The notes under the pieces are model-generated. The model was not told the origin of the DNA, ran no database searches, and was given only the letters and a program-made list of their open reading frames with translations. Below are positions 15,581 through 24,500 of a DNA stretch of 64,000 nucleotides, piece by piece. This stretch comes from Isoptericola peretonis (GTDB lineage: Bacteria > Actinomycetota > Actinomycetes > Actinomycetales > Cellulomonadaceae), in assembly GCA_023241745.1 (NCBI GenBank), contig JALQCY010000005.1, forward strand, positions 1-64,000, in the 5' to 3' direction. Position numbers and translations under genes: made by a program. Each line of letters begins with the position of its first letter. The stretch's first letter is position 1.

Positions 15581-15616
15581 CGGACGGGCGGGGCGCCTGC
15601 GCGCCCTGCCCGTCCG
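15581..15616 (-). terminator. Intercistronic hairpin between binding-protein and permease genes
   Basis: Sixteen-base arms (15581-15596 and 15601-15616, one G-U pair) with a 4-base loop, placed between the stop codon of the binding-protein gene (15635) and the permease start (15536). It probably acts as a partial terminator or 3'-end protector, giving excess binding protein. Confidence 0.6.
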
Positions 15617-15634
15617 GCGGCCGGACCGCGTGGG

Positions 15635-17023
15635 CTAGGACGGCCAGGAACTCTCGATCTGGTCAACGACCGCCTGGGTCTCGGCGCCCGTCAGCCAGTC
15701 GACGATGCCCGTCCAGAACGAGCCCGCGCCCACCTCGCTGGGCATGAGGTCGGACGCGTCGTAGCGCGCGACCGTCGCCTCGTCGGTGAGGGTCTCGGCC
15801 GCGAGCCGGTCGAAGTCCGTGGCGAGCAGCTCCGGGTCGAGCCCGTTGTTGGCGCTGACCCACCCGCCGGCCGGCGTCGCGACGGCCTTGGCGTTCGCCC
15901 AGTCCGAGCTCGCCAGGAACGTCTGGAAGGCCTGCACCTCGGGCCGGTCGTTGAACGCGGCGATGAACGGCCCGGCCACGAGGGTCGGCTTCTCCTCCGT
16001 GGTCTCGGCGGGCAGGTAGAACGCCCACACGTCGCCGTCCTCCGCGACCTCGGTGCCCTCGGGCCACTGCGCCTGGTAGAAGTTCGCCGCGCGGTGCATC
16101 CAGCACGTGCCGTCGAGGATCGGGAACCCGGCGTCCGACCACGTCGTGGTCGCGATCGAGTTCACCTCGCCGAGCCCGGCGTTCACGAACGCCGGGTTCT
16201 TGAGGATCGCGCCCGCCGCGTCCCACGCCTCGGTGATCTGCGGGTCGTTGAACGGGATCTCGTGCTTGTACCACTGGTCGTACACGTCCGGACCGGCGGT
16301 GCGCAGCACCATGTCCTCGATGAAGTCGGTACCCGGCCAGCCGGTCGCATCGCCGGACTCGACGCCGGCGCACCACGGGAGGGCGCCCGAGTCGGCGATC
16401 GTCTGGCTGAGGGTCATCAGCTCGTCCAGGGTCGTCGGCACCTCGTACCCGGCGTCGGCGAACATCGCCGGCGAGTACCAGACGAAGGACTTCACGTTGG
16501 CGTCGTACGGCGCGGCGTAGAACTCGCCGTCGACGGTGCCGTAGGCCTTCCACTCCTCGGCGAAGAACTCGTCGACGTTGGCCTCCGTCTGCTCCGGTGC
16601 CGGCACGACGGCGTCGTACTGGGTCACCAGCGTGTTGAGCAGGCCGGGCTGGTTGACGATCGCGATGTCGGGCGGGTTGCCCGCCTGGACGCGCACCGGG
16701 AGCTGCGCCTCCTGCTCGCGCGACCCCTCGTACTGGATCGTGACGCCGGTGCACTCCTCGAACTGCTCGTACGACGCCTGGTGCGCCTCGGCCTCCGGGT
16801 CGACGATCGAGGTGTAGACCGTGACCTCCGTGCCCTCGAGGTCGCCGAACTCCTCGTAGGGGGCGCAGTCGATCTCGAACGCCGCGGCCGTCTCCCCGCC
16901 GTCGCCCCCGTCGCCTCCGTCGTCGCCGCCACCGCCACATGCGGCCACGAAGAGCGCGAGACTCGCTCCTCCCGCCGCGACCATGAAGCCCCGGCGTCTC
17001 GCCGTCGTGGTTCGTGTGGTCAT
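15635..17023 (-). CDS. Alpha-glucoside-type ABC transporter substrate-binding lipoprotein (AglE-like)
   Basis: A 462-residue extracellular sugar-binding protein. The signal peptide has RRRGFM before the hydrophobic stretch and a lipobox ending LFVAAC, so Cys29 should be lipidated; the twin arginines allow Tat export. A Gly/Asp-rich linker follows. The mature part resembles AglE: an IDCAPYEEFGDLEGTEVTVYTS start, and later INQPGLL-like and GSREQEAQLPVRVQAG segments. AAGGGG lies 8 bases before the ATG. Predicted ligands are maltose, trehalose, sucrose or other alpha-glucosides, but the family assignment does not fix the sugar. A 14-base tandem repeat lies 18 bases upstream of the start. Confidence 0.88.
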   Translation of the reverse strand: MTTRTTTARRRGFMVAAGGASLALFVAACGGGGDDGGDGGDGGETAAAFEIDCAPYEEFGDLEGTEVTVYTSIVDPEAEAHQASYEQFEECTGVTIQYEGSREQEAQLPVRVQAGNPPDIAIVNQPGLLNTLVTQYDAVVPAPEQTEANVDEFFAEEWKAYGTVDGEFYAAPYDANVKSFVWYSPAMFADAGYEVPTTLDELMTLSQTIADSGALPWCAGVESGDATGWPGTDFIEDMVLRTAGPDVYDQWYKHEIPFNDPQITEAWDAAGAILKNPAFVNAGLGEVNSIATTTWSDAGFPILDGTCWMHRAANFYQAQWPEGTEVAEDGDVWAFYLPAETTEEKPTLVAGPFIAAFNDRPEVQAFQTFLASSDWANAKAVATPAGGWVSANNGLDPELLATDFDRLAAETLTDEATVARYDASDLMPSEVGAGSFWTGIVDWLTGAETQAVVDQIESSWPS

Positions 17024-17040
17024 CGCCGATCCCCTTCACT

Positions 17041-17077
17041 GCGTCGTGGGTAGAGCGTCGTGGGTAGAGCGTCGTGG
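17041..17077. repeat. 14-base tandem repeat in the 5' region of the binding-protein gene
   Basis: GCGTCGTGGGTAGA occurs at 17041-17054 and 17055-17068, with 9 bases of a third copy to 17077. It lies directly upstream of the ribosome site of the aglE-like gene, so it is in the 5' untranslated region or promoter. Confidence 0.9.
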
Positions 17078-17281
17078 CCGGGGCGAACGCGCCCGAGATG
17101 GGGGGCGGAAAAGCCCTGACCAGCATGAGTCGACCGCGAACCGACCCGTGTCGCAACCCGGAAGCGGATGAATCTCGGTCACGACTCGATGACGATCCGT
17201 GACACCCTTGACCCGGACCAGGATCCCGGTGTGCCCGGCGGCACGCGTCGGGGCGACGAGAGCGACGACGAAGGACGACAC

Positions 17282-18064
17282 ATGATCGAGCTGAGGAGCC
17301 CGCGAGAGATCGACCAGATGCGGCCTGCGGGACGCTTCGTGGCCGAGGTGCTCACGGCCGTCCGCGACGCCGCCGACGTCGGGGTGAACCTGCTCGAGCT
17401 CGACGCGCTCGCGCACCGCATGATCCGCGACCGCGGCGCCGAGTCCTGCTACATCGACTACCACCCCTCGTTCGGCGCGATGCCGTTCGGCAAGGTGATC
17501 TGCACGTCCGTCAACGACGCCGTCCTGCACGGCCTGCCGCACGACTACGCACTGCGCGACGGCGACCTGCTGAGCATCGACTTCGCCGCGTCCGTGGACG
17601 GCTGGGTCTCCGACTCCGCCGTCTCGTTCGTCGTCGGCACGTCGTCGACGCCGCAGCGCGCCGCCGCCGACGCGAAGCTCATCGAGACGACCGAGGTGGC
17701 GCTCGACGCCGGCATCGCCGCCGCCGTCGTCGGCAACAAGATCGGCGACATCTCCGCCGCCATCGCCAAGGTGGCCCGGGGCGCGGGCTACGAGATCAAC
17801 ACCGACTTCGGCGGGCACGGCGTCGGCCGCACGATGCACGGCGACCCGCACGTGCCGAACGACGGCCGTGCCGGCCGCGGCTTCCCGCTCAAGGCCGGGC
17901 TCGTCATCGCCATCGAGCCGTGGTTCCTCGAGACCACCGACGAGATCTTCACCGACCCCGACGGCTGGACCCTGCGGTCCGCCGACGGGTCGCGCGGCGC
18001 CCACAGCGAGCACACCATCGCGATCACCGACGACGGCCCGGTCGTCTTCACCGCGCGGGACTGA
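17282..18064 (+). CDS. map: Methionine aminopeptidase, type I
   Basis: A 260-residue cytoplasmic metallopeptidase that removes N-terminal Met from new proteins. The five metal ligands are all present: Asp100 (SIDFA), Asp111 (VSDSA), His179 (GGHGVGR), Glu212 (IEPWF) and Glu243 (HSEHT). The length fits a MapA core without an SH3-type N-terminal extension. GAAGGAC lies about 8 bases before the ATG at 17282. It is transcribed on its own, divergent from the AglE-like gene, and followed by a 23-base-stem terminator. As elsewhere in actinobacteria this is likely one of two map genes. Confidence 0.93.
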   Translation: MIELRSPREIDQMRPAGRFVAEVLTAVRDAADVGVNLLELDALAHRMIRDRGAESCYIDYHPSFGAMPFGKVICTSVNDAVLHGLPHDYALRDGDLLSIDFAASVDGWVSDSAVSFVVGTSSTPQRAAADAKLIETTEVALDAGIAAAVVGNKIGDISAAIAKVARGAGYEINTDFGGHGVGRTMHGDPHVPNDGRAGRGFPLKAGLVIAIEPWFLETTDEIFTDPDGWTLRSADGSRGAHSEHTIAITDDGPVVFTARD

Positions 18065-18071
18065 CGCCGAC

Positions 18072-18122
18072 AGAGAAGCCCGCACGACGCCGCACCGGCT
18101 GCGGCGTCGTGCGGGCTTCTCT
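18072..18122. terminator. Bidirectional terminator with a 23-base perfect stem
   Basis: Arms 18072-18094 and 18100-18122 are perfectly complementary around a 5-base loop, right after the map stop codon and just before the 3' end of the convergent HAD gene. The right arm runs into the shared TTCTCTATCTCG element. Confidence 0.85.
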
Positions 18123-18150
18123 ATCTCGCGCTCAGGGGTTCTCTATCTCG
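18117..18150. repeat. Paired 12-base 3'-end element, copy 1
   Basis: TTCTCTATCTCG occurs at 18117-18128 and 18139-18150, start-to-start 22 bases. The same pair with identical spacing and flanks is found at 58784-58817. On the minus strand the second copy supplies the stop codon (CCGAGATAG) of the HAD gene. Confidence 0.85.
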
Positions 18151-18937
18151 GCAGGGAGAGCAGCACCGGGACGACGCCGTCCTCGTCGACGGTGCCGGTG
18201 ACCTCGTCGGCGGCGGCGCGCACGACGTCGTCCGCGTGGCCCATCGCGACGCCGCGGCCGGCCCAGCGCAGCATGTCGACGTCGTTGCGGCCGTCGCCGA
18301 CGGCGACGGTCGCGGCCCGGTCGACGCCCAGGCGTTCGCGCAGCCGCTCCAGCCCGGAGGCCTTGGTGACGCCCTTCGGCGCGACGTCCATCCACGCCGT
18401 CCAGCCGACGGCGTACGTGACGTCACCCAGTCCGATGCGGGCGGCCATCTCGCTGAACTCCTCGGGCGTGCGCTCAGGGCTGCGGATGACGACACGCGTC
18501 ACCTCGCGCGACCACAGCTGCTCGAAGTCGACGACCTGGTGCTCGCCGTCCAGCTCCCCCTCGGGGAAGAGCGCGTTCATCCGGAAGCCGATGCCGATGT
18601 CCTCGACGGCGTACCGGGCGTCCGGGAGCTCCTCCCGCAGCAGCCGCAGCGCGGGGCCGGGGTCGAAGGTCCGCACCTCGTCCAGCTGCCAGCCGTTCGG
18701 CACGTCCGGGTCGAGCCGCACCGTCACCGCGCCGTTGGAGCAGACCATCCACCCGGTGGTGATACCGAGCAGCTCGGCCACCGGGGTCATCGCGATGAGC
18801 GAGCGGCCCGAGCTCAGCACCACGTGGTGCCCGGCCGCCTGCACGTCGGCGACGGCGTCGCGCACCGCCGGCGACAGGCCGCCGTCGTACCCGATCAGCG
18901 TGCCGTCGATGTCGAGGGCGACGAGGTAGCGGCTCAC
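18143..18937 (-). CDS. HAD-superfamily hydrolase (Cof-type phosphatase)
   Basis: A 264-residue cytoplasmic phosphatase of the haloacid dehalogenase superfamily, subclass IIB. Motif I is DIDGT (Asp9 nucleophile, Asp11), motif II lies in VLSSGRS, motif III includes the Lys of PKGVTK, and motif IV is [10 protein letters not shown]. It probably dephosphorylates small metabolites such as sugar phosphates; the substrate is open. The GTG at 18937 overlaps the serS stop codon (GTGA), so it is translationally coupled to serS. The stop codon lies inside the repeated element shared with the locus at 58.8 kb. Confidence 0.88.
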   Translation of the reverse strand: MSRYLVALDIDGTLIGYDGGLSPAVRDAVADVQAAGHHVVLSSGRSLIAMTPVAELLGITTGWMVCSNGAVTVRLDPDVPNGWQLDEVRTFDPGPALRLLREELPDARYAVEDIGIGFRMNALFPEGELDGEHQVVDFEQLWSREVTRVVIRSPERTPEEFSEMAARIGLGDVTYAVGWTAWMDVAPKGVTKASGLERLRERLGVDRAATVAVGDGRNDVDMLRWAGRGVAMGHADDVVRAAADEVTGTVDEDGVVPVLLSLPR

Positions 18938-20205
18938 GCGGCCGGCTCGAGCACCTCGAGGCCGCCCAGGTAGGGCCGCAGGCCCTCGGGGACGCGCACC
19001 GAGCCGTCCGCCTGCTGGTGGTTCTCGAGGATCGCGACGATCCAGCGGGTGGTGCCGAGCGTGCCGTTCAGCGTCGCGACCGGGCGCGTGGTGCCGTCGG
19101 CCGTGCGCTCGCGCACACCCAGCCGGCGGGCCTGGAACGTGGTGCAGTTGGACGTCGAGGTGAGCTCGAGGAACCGCTCCTGGGTGGGCAGCCACGCCTC
19201 GCAGTCGAACTTGCGGGCCGCGGAGGTGCCGAGGTCGCCCGCCGCGGTGTCGATGACGCGGTACGGCAGCTCGACCTTCGCGAGCATCGCCTCCTCCCAG
19301 GCGAGCAGGCGCTGGTGCTCCGCCGCGGCGTCCCCGGGGTCGCAGTAGCTGAACATCTCCACCTTGTGGAACTGGTGCACGCGGATGATGCCCCGCGTGT
19401 CGCGGCCCGCCGCGCCGGCCTCGCGGCGGTAGCAGGCGCTCCAGCCTGCGTACCGCTTCGGCCCGGCCGACAGGTCGAGGATCTCGTCCGCGTGGTAGCC
19501 CGCGAGCGCCACCTCGCTCGTCCCGACCAGGTACAGGTCGTCCTTCTCCAGGTGGTACACCTCGTCGGCGTGGCTGCCGAGGAAGCCGGTGCCGCGCATC
19601 GTCTCCGGCTTGACCAGCGTCGGGGTGATCATCGGGGTGAAGCCCGCGCTCACCGCCTGGTCGACCGCGGCGTTGAGGATCGCCAGCTCGAGCCGGGCAC
19701 CGATGCCGGTGAGGAAGTAGAACCGCGAGCCCGACACCTTCGCACCCCGCGCGGTGTCGATGGCCGCGAGGCCCTCCCCCAGCTCCAGGTGGTCGCGCGG
19801 GGCGAAGCCCTCCGCCGCGAAGTCGCGCGGCGTGCCGACCTCCTTGACCACGACGTAGTCGTCCTCGGCCCCGGGAGGGGCGCCCTCGACGACGTTCGCG
19901 ATCCGGTAGAGCAGCTCGTCGACCTGCGTCGCGGCGTCCGACGCCTCCGCCTGCCGCGCCTTGACCTGCTCCGCGAGATGCCTGGTGCGGGTCAGGAGCT
20001 CGGCCTTCTCCTCCCCCTGCGCCTGTGCCACCTTCTTGCCGAGCGCCTTCTGCTCCGCGCGCAGCGACTCGAACTCCGTCAGGGAGGAGCGACGCCGCGC
20101 GTCGGCGTCGAGCGCCGCGTCCACGAGGGCGGGGTCGTCGCCGCGGGCCAGCTGGCTCGCACGGACGACGTCGGGGTTGTCGCGCAGCAGTCGGAGGTCG
20201 ATCAC
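18934..20205 (-). CDS. serS: Seryl-tRNA synthetase
   Basis: A 423-residue class II aminoacyl-tRNA synthetase charging tRNA-Ser. The N-terminal long coiled-coil arm (about residues 30-100, starting [18 protein letters not shown]) contacts the long variable arm. The catalytic core includes the motif 2 region [21 protein letters not shown] and motif 3 near [17 protein letters not shown]. Length is typical. A TAGGCT -10 box (20213-20218) ends 7 bases before the GTG, so the mRNA is probably leaderless. It is followed by the coupled HAD gene. Confidence 0.96.
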   Translation of the reverse strand: MIDLRLLRDNPDVVRASQLARGDDPALVDAALDADARRRSSLTEFESLRAEQKALGKKVAQAQGEEKAELLTRTRHLAEQVKARQAEASDAATQVDELLYRIANVVEGAPPGAEDDYVVVKEVGTPRDFAAEGFAPRDHLELGEGLAAIDTARGAKVSGSRFYFLTGIGARLELAILNAAVDQAVSAGFTPMITPTLVKPETMRGTGFLGSHADEVYHLEKDDLYLVGTSEVALAGYHADEILDLSAGPKRYAGWSACYRREAGAAGRDTRGIIRVHQFHKVEMFSYCDPGDAAAEHQRLLAWEEAMLAKVELPYRVIDTAAGDLGTSAARKFDCEAWLPTQERFLELTSTSNCTTFQARRLGVRERTADGTTRPVATLNGTLGTTRWIVAILENHQQADGSVRVPEGLRPYLGGLEVLEPAA

Positions 20206-20361
20206 GCGCGCAAGCCTAACGGCCGGGCCCCGCCGGGCCTCACGGATATCCCCGTCCCGCCGGGCCCGCTGCCTCGCGGGGACGGCCGGCCCTGGCCCAC
20301 CTCGACGTGAGATGGGCGACCTCGCCGGGTCACCAGGCCCGAATCGTCATAGGTTGCGGTC

Positions 20362-21489
20362 ATGCCGGATGAGTACGCCTGGGTCGTCGCGCTGGTCTTC
20401 GTGCTGGCCGTCGCCCTCGGCGCGCTCGCCGCGGCCCTGGTGCTGTGGCGTCGCGGCCGGACGGAGGGGCCGGGGCTCGCCGACGGGGACGCGCACGCCA
20501 CGCAGGACGGCGAGGCGCGGGGCTTGCTGCTCGCCGTCGTCATCAACCCCTCCAAGGAAGGCGCCGCGGACGTGCGCGACGGGGTCGAGCGGGTGTGCGC
20601 CGAGGCCGCCCTCCCCTCTCCGCTGTTCTACGAGACCACCGTGGACGACCCCGGTACCGGCCAGGCCCGCCGGGCGCTGGCGGCGGGCGCGGACGTCGTG
20701 GTCGCCGCGGGCGGCGACGGCACGGTGCGGGCAGTCGCGGAGGCGCTCGCCGGGACCGGTCGCCCCATGGGGCTCATCCCGGTCGGCACGGGCAACCTCC
20801 TGGCGCGCAACCTCGACCTGCCGCTGACGTCGGTGGCCGACGCCGTCGCCGTCGTGCTGGGCGGGCAGGACCGGGCGATCGACGTGGGGCGGGCCCGCGT
20901 CACCGAGTTCGCCGCCGACCCCGAGCTGCCCGACGGCGGCGGCGACCCGCACCAGGCGCACATCTTCCTCGTCATCGCGGGTCTCGGGTTCGACGCCGCG
21001 ATGGTGGCCGACACGGACGACCACCTCAAGGCCAAGGTCGGCTGGGTGGCCTACTTCCTCGCCGGGGCACGGCACCTGCACGGGCGGCGGATGCGGGCGA
21101 CCATCCGCCTCGACGACGGCGAGGCGGTGGAGGCGAGGCTGCGGAGCGTCATGGTGGGCAACTGCGGGCGGCTGCCGGGCGGGATCACCCTGTTGCCCGA
21201 CGCCGTCATCGACGACGGAGAGCTCGACGTCGCCGCCATCGACACCCGCGGCGGCCTCGCCGGCTGGGCGCAGCTCTTCGGGGAGGTCGTGGCGCAGGGC
21301 CTCGGGGTGCGCAACGACCTGCCCGGCAAGATCGGCCGGATCGACCACACCCGGGCGCGCCGGGCCGTGATCCGGGTGGACGGCGGCGAGCAGGCGCAGG
21401 TGGACGGCGACCCGCTCGGCAGCGCGGTGGAGCTGGAGACGTGGGTGGAACCCGGCGCGCTCGTCGTGCGCACGGGCCTGGTCGCGTGA
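20362..21489 (+). CDS. Diacylglycerol kinase-family lipid kinase with N-terminal membrane anchor
   Basis: A 375-residue protein. One membrane helix (about residues 7-29) is followed by a DAGK catalytic domain: VVINPSK near 60, the nucleotide-binding GGDGT at 117-121 and the PVGTGNLLARNL loop near 140. A C-terminal beta-sandwich half ends in a QVDGDP motif. It phosphorylates diacylglycerol or a related lipid (YegS/DgkB type). TAGGTT (20350-20355) ends 6 bases before the ATG, so it is probably leaderless. It is divergent from serS. The membrane anchor is unusual for soluble YegS/DgkB but common in actinobacteria. Confidence 0.88.
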   Translation: MPDEYAWVVALVFVLAVALGALAAALVLWRRGRTEGPGLADGDAHATQDGEARGLLLAVVINPSKEGAADVRDGVERVCAEAALPSPLFYETTVDDPGTGQARRALAAGADVVVAAGGDGTVRAVAEALAGTGRPMGLIPVGTGNLLARNLDLPLTSVADAVAVVLGGQDRAIDVGRARVTEFAADPELPDGGGDPHQAHIFLVIAGLGFDAAMVADTDDHLKAKVGWVAYFLAGARHLHGRRMRATIRLDDGEAVEARLRSVMVGNCGRLPGGITLLPDAVIDDGELDVAAIDTRGGLAGWAQLFGEVVAQGLGVRNDLPGKIGRIDHTRARRAVIRVDGGEQAQVDGDPLGSAVELETWVEPGALVVRTGLVA

Positions 21490-21576
21490 ACGTCCCGGGC
21501 GGATCGAGGAGCGGACCGGGGCGCGGACCGGGGAGGGCCACGGGGCGCCGGACCGTCCCCGCATAGGCTGGCCCGC

Positions 21577-24500
21577 GTGATCAGCCCAGCTCGCCCGCCC
21601 GTGGCCGCCCGCGCGCCCCGCGCCCTGCTCGTGGCGGCGGCCGTGCTGGTCATGCTGCTCACGACGCTCGCGGGGACGGCGTCGGCGGCGCGCGCGGCGC
21701 TGCCGGGCTCGACGAGCACCTCCGCAGCGACGGCGACCGACACGACGCCGGGCACGTCCGGCGCGGACGACGACGGCGCTGCCGCGGCGCCCGACGCCCC
21801 GCTGGTCCTCGCCGGGGTCTCGGGGCTGCAGTGGTCCGACGTGGACGCGTCCCGCACGCCGAACCTGTGGCGCCTCATCGGCCGCGGGTCCGTCGCGTCG
21901 ATCGCCGTGCGCACGCTCACCCCGACCTGCCCGACCGACGCCTGGCTGACGCTCTCCGCCGGGAGCAAGCTCGTCGCCCAGGGCGAGGACGACCCGACCG
22001 GGCCGCCCGGGGTCACCGACGACGCCGACCGGCCCGGCACCGCGGACGGCGCGGACGCGGGGCAGGACGACGCCCGGGACGACGAGGACGCCGTCGCGCG
22101 CGGCTGCACCTCCCTGCCGGTGCCGTCGGCCACCACCGCCGACACGGACGCGGGCACCGACAGCGGCACGGGCAGCACGTCGGTGCCGGGCTGGTCGGAC
22201 CTCACGGCCAGCGACCCGGTGCTGCCGGCCACCGCGGCGCCGGGAGCGCTGGGCGACCTCGCCGACGTGGCCGGCGCGTGCGCCACCGCCGTGGGCCCGG
22301 GCGCCGCGGTCGCGCTCGCGGATCCCGACGGCGACGTGCCGCGCTACCTCCCGGACACCGACCGGCTCACCGCCGAGCTCGTCGCCGACTGCCCCGCGAC
22401 CGTGGTCGACCTCGGAGTGCTGCCCGACGCCGCGGGCGAGCGCGGCGCCGCCGTGGAGGAGCTCGACGCGCAGGTGGGCCGCCTCGCCGACCTGCTGCCG
22501 AACGGCGGGCGGCTCGTCGTCGCGGGCATCTCCGACACCCCGATGGGCCCGTCCGACCTCCAGGTGGTGGTCGACTGGACCGCTCCGGGCGGCAGCGCGA
22601 CCTGGCTCACCTCCACGTCGTCCCGGTGGGTGGGGGTGGTGGTGCTCGCCGACCTGTCGGCCACCGTCGCGGACACCCTGACCGGGGGGGCGCTCTCCGG
22701 CACCGCGCCGGAGCCGGAGGACGAGGAGGTCGAGGAGGATCCCGTCGAGGACCCGCTGACGGAGGCGCTCACCCCCTTCACCGGCTCGCCCCTGGAACGC
22801 GGCGACGACCGCCGCATCCCCGTCGCCCGCACCGTGGAGAACCGGCAGTACCTGAGCGTCCTCACCGACACGGTGCCCCGGCTGTCGCCGCTGCTCATCG
22901 GCGTGGTCGCGCTGGCCGGGATCGTGGTGACGGGGGCGCTGCTGCTGGCTCGTCGGCGGGGCGGCACCGATCCGACCGCCACCCGCCTGTCCCCGACCGG
23001 GCGGCGCGTGGCGCTCGCCGTGCTCGTGGTCGCGTCCAGCCTGCCCGTCGCGGCGTCCCTCGCGACGTTCTCGCGCTGGTGGGCGTGGCCGTCGCCGGTG
23101 ATGACGCTGGTGCTGTCGCTGGCCGTGGCCGCCCTCCTGGCGGGCCTGGTCGCCTGGGCTGCCCGCCGGCTCCTGCCGCCGTCGCCGTGGCGTCTCACGA
23201 CGTGCCTCGCCGGCGTCACCTGGCTGGTGCTGACCGTCGACGGTCTCACCGGCACCACCCTGCAGCAGGGCTCCCTGCTGGGGCCGGCGCCGTCCCTCGG
23301 GGCGAGGTTCTACGGCTTCTCCAACACGGTGTTCGCGGTGTACGCGGTGGCGGGCATCGTGCTCGCCGCCGGGCTCGCGGCGATCCTGCGCGCCCGCGGG
23401 GTCACCCCGTCACGGGCCGCCTGGGCGGCCGTCGGCGTGGGCGCCGTCACCGTGCTCGTGGACGGGCTGCCGCCGTTCGGCGCCGACCTCGGCGGGATCC
23501 TCGCGCTCGTGCCCGGTTTCGCCGTGCTGGGGCTCGGTCTCGCCGGAGTGCGGGTCACCTGGCGCCGCGCCCTCCTGGTCGGCGCCGCGACGGTAACCGT
23601 CGTGGCGGTGGTCGCCGTCGTGGACTGGTTCGTCGGGGGCGGCAGCAGCCACCTCGGCGGCTTCGTGCAGTCGGTGCTGGACGGGCGCGCGTTGGGCGTG
23701 GTGGCCGGCAAGGCGGCCGGGGCGTGGGCCACCGTCGCCAACCCGGCCGGTGCCGCCGCGCTGCTCGTGTGCGTTGCCGCGGCCTGGGCCGTGCTGGACC
23801 CGGACCGCGCCCGGCTGACCGGCGTCGCCGCCGCCTACCGCCGGGACCCGATGCTGCGCCGGCTCGTCGTCGCGCTCGTCGTCACCGCGGCCGTCGGCAC
23901 GCTGCTCAACGACTCGGGCGTCGCCGTCGCCTTCCTGGTGCTGGTGCTGGCCGTCCCGTTGGTGCTCGCCGGGCACGTGGAGCACGCGGACGCCACCTCC
24001 GGGCCGCCGCACGCGCCGGACGGCGAGCCCGGCATCCGGCGGGTCCCGACCATGCTGGTGACGGCCAGCGGCACCGTGCTCGTGGTGCTCCTCCTCGCGT
24101 CGACGGTGATCTCCGCGGCCGGGCTGCGCTCCGCGTCGGACACCGTCGACGCCGGCGGGCAGGTGACGCCGTCGCGCGCCGACGCCGTCGCGACGCAGGA
24201 CCCCCTCGTCGTGGTCGGCACGACCGGGGTGCGCTGGGACGACGTCGCCGAGGGGCGGGCGCCCACCCTGCACGGGCTCCTCGCCGACGGAGCGGGCGCC
24301 GGCGGCGTCGCCCAGCCCACGGGCGCCGCGAGCCGGTGCGTGACCGGGGGCTGGCTCGCCCTGTCCGCGGGCACGCTCGCCGAGGTGGCGGCGCAGCGGA
24401 ACGCCGACGGCAGCTGGGCGTGCCCGACCGCGCAGCCGGTCGCCGCGAATGCAGGGACGGGCGGCGGGGCGACGGTCGACGGCTGGGACGAGCTCGTCGC

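Noticed and set aside
17168..17281. In-frame upstream extension of map
   Set aside because: The metal ligands and family start fit the ATG at 17282, which has a ribosome site. The extension is low-complexity and overlaps the divergent promoter region.
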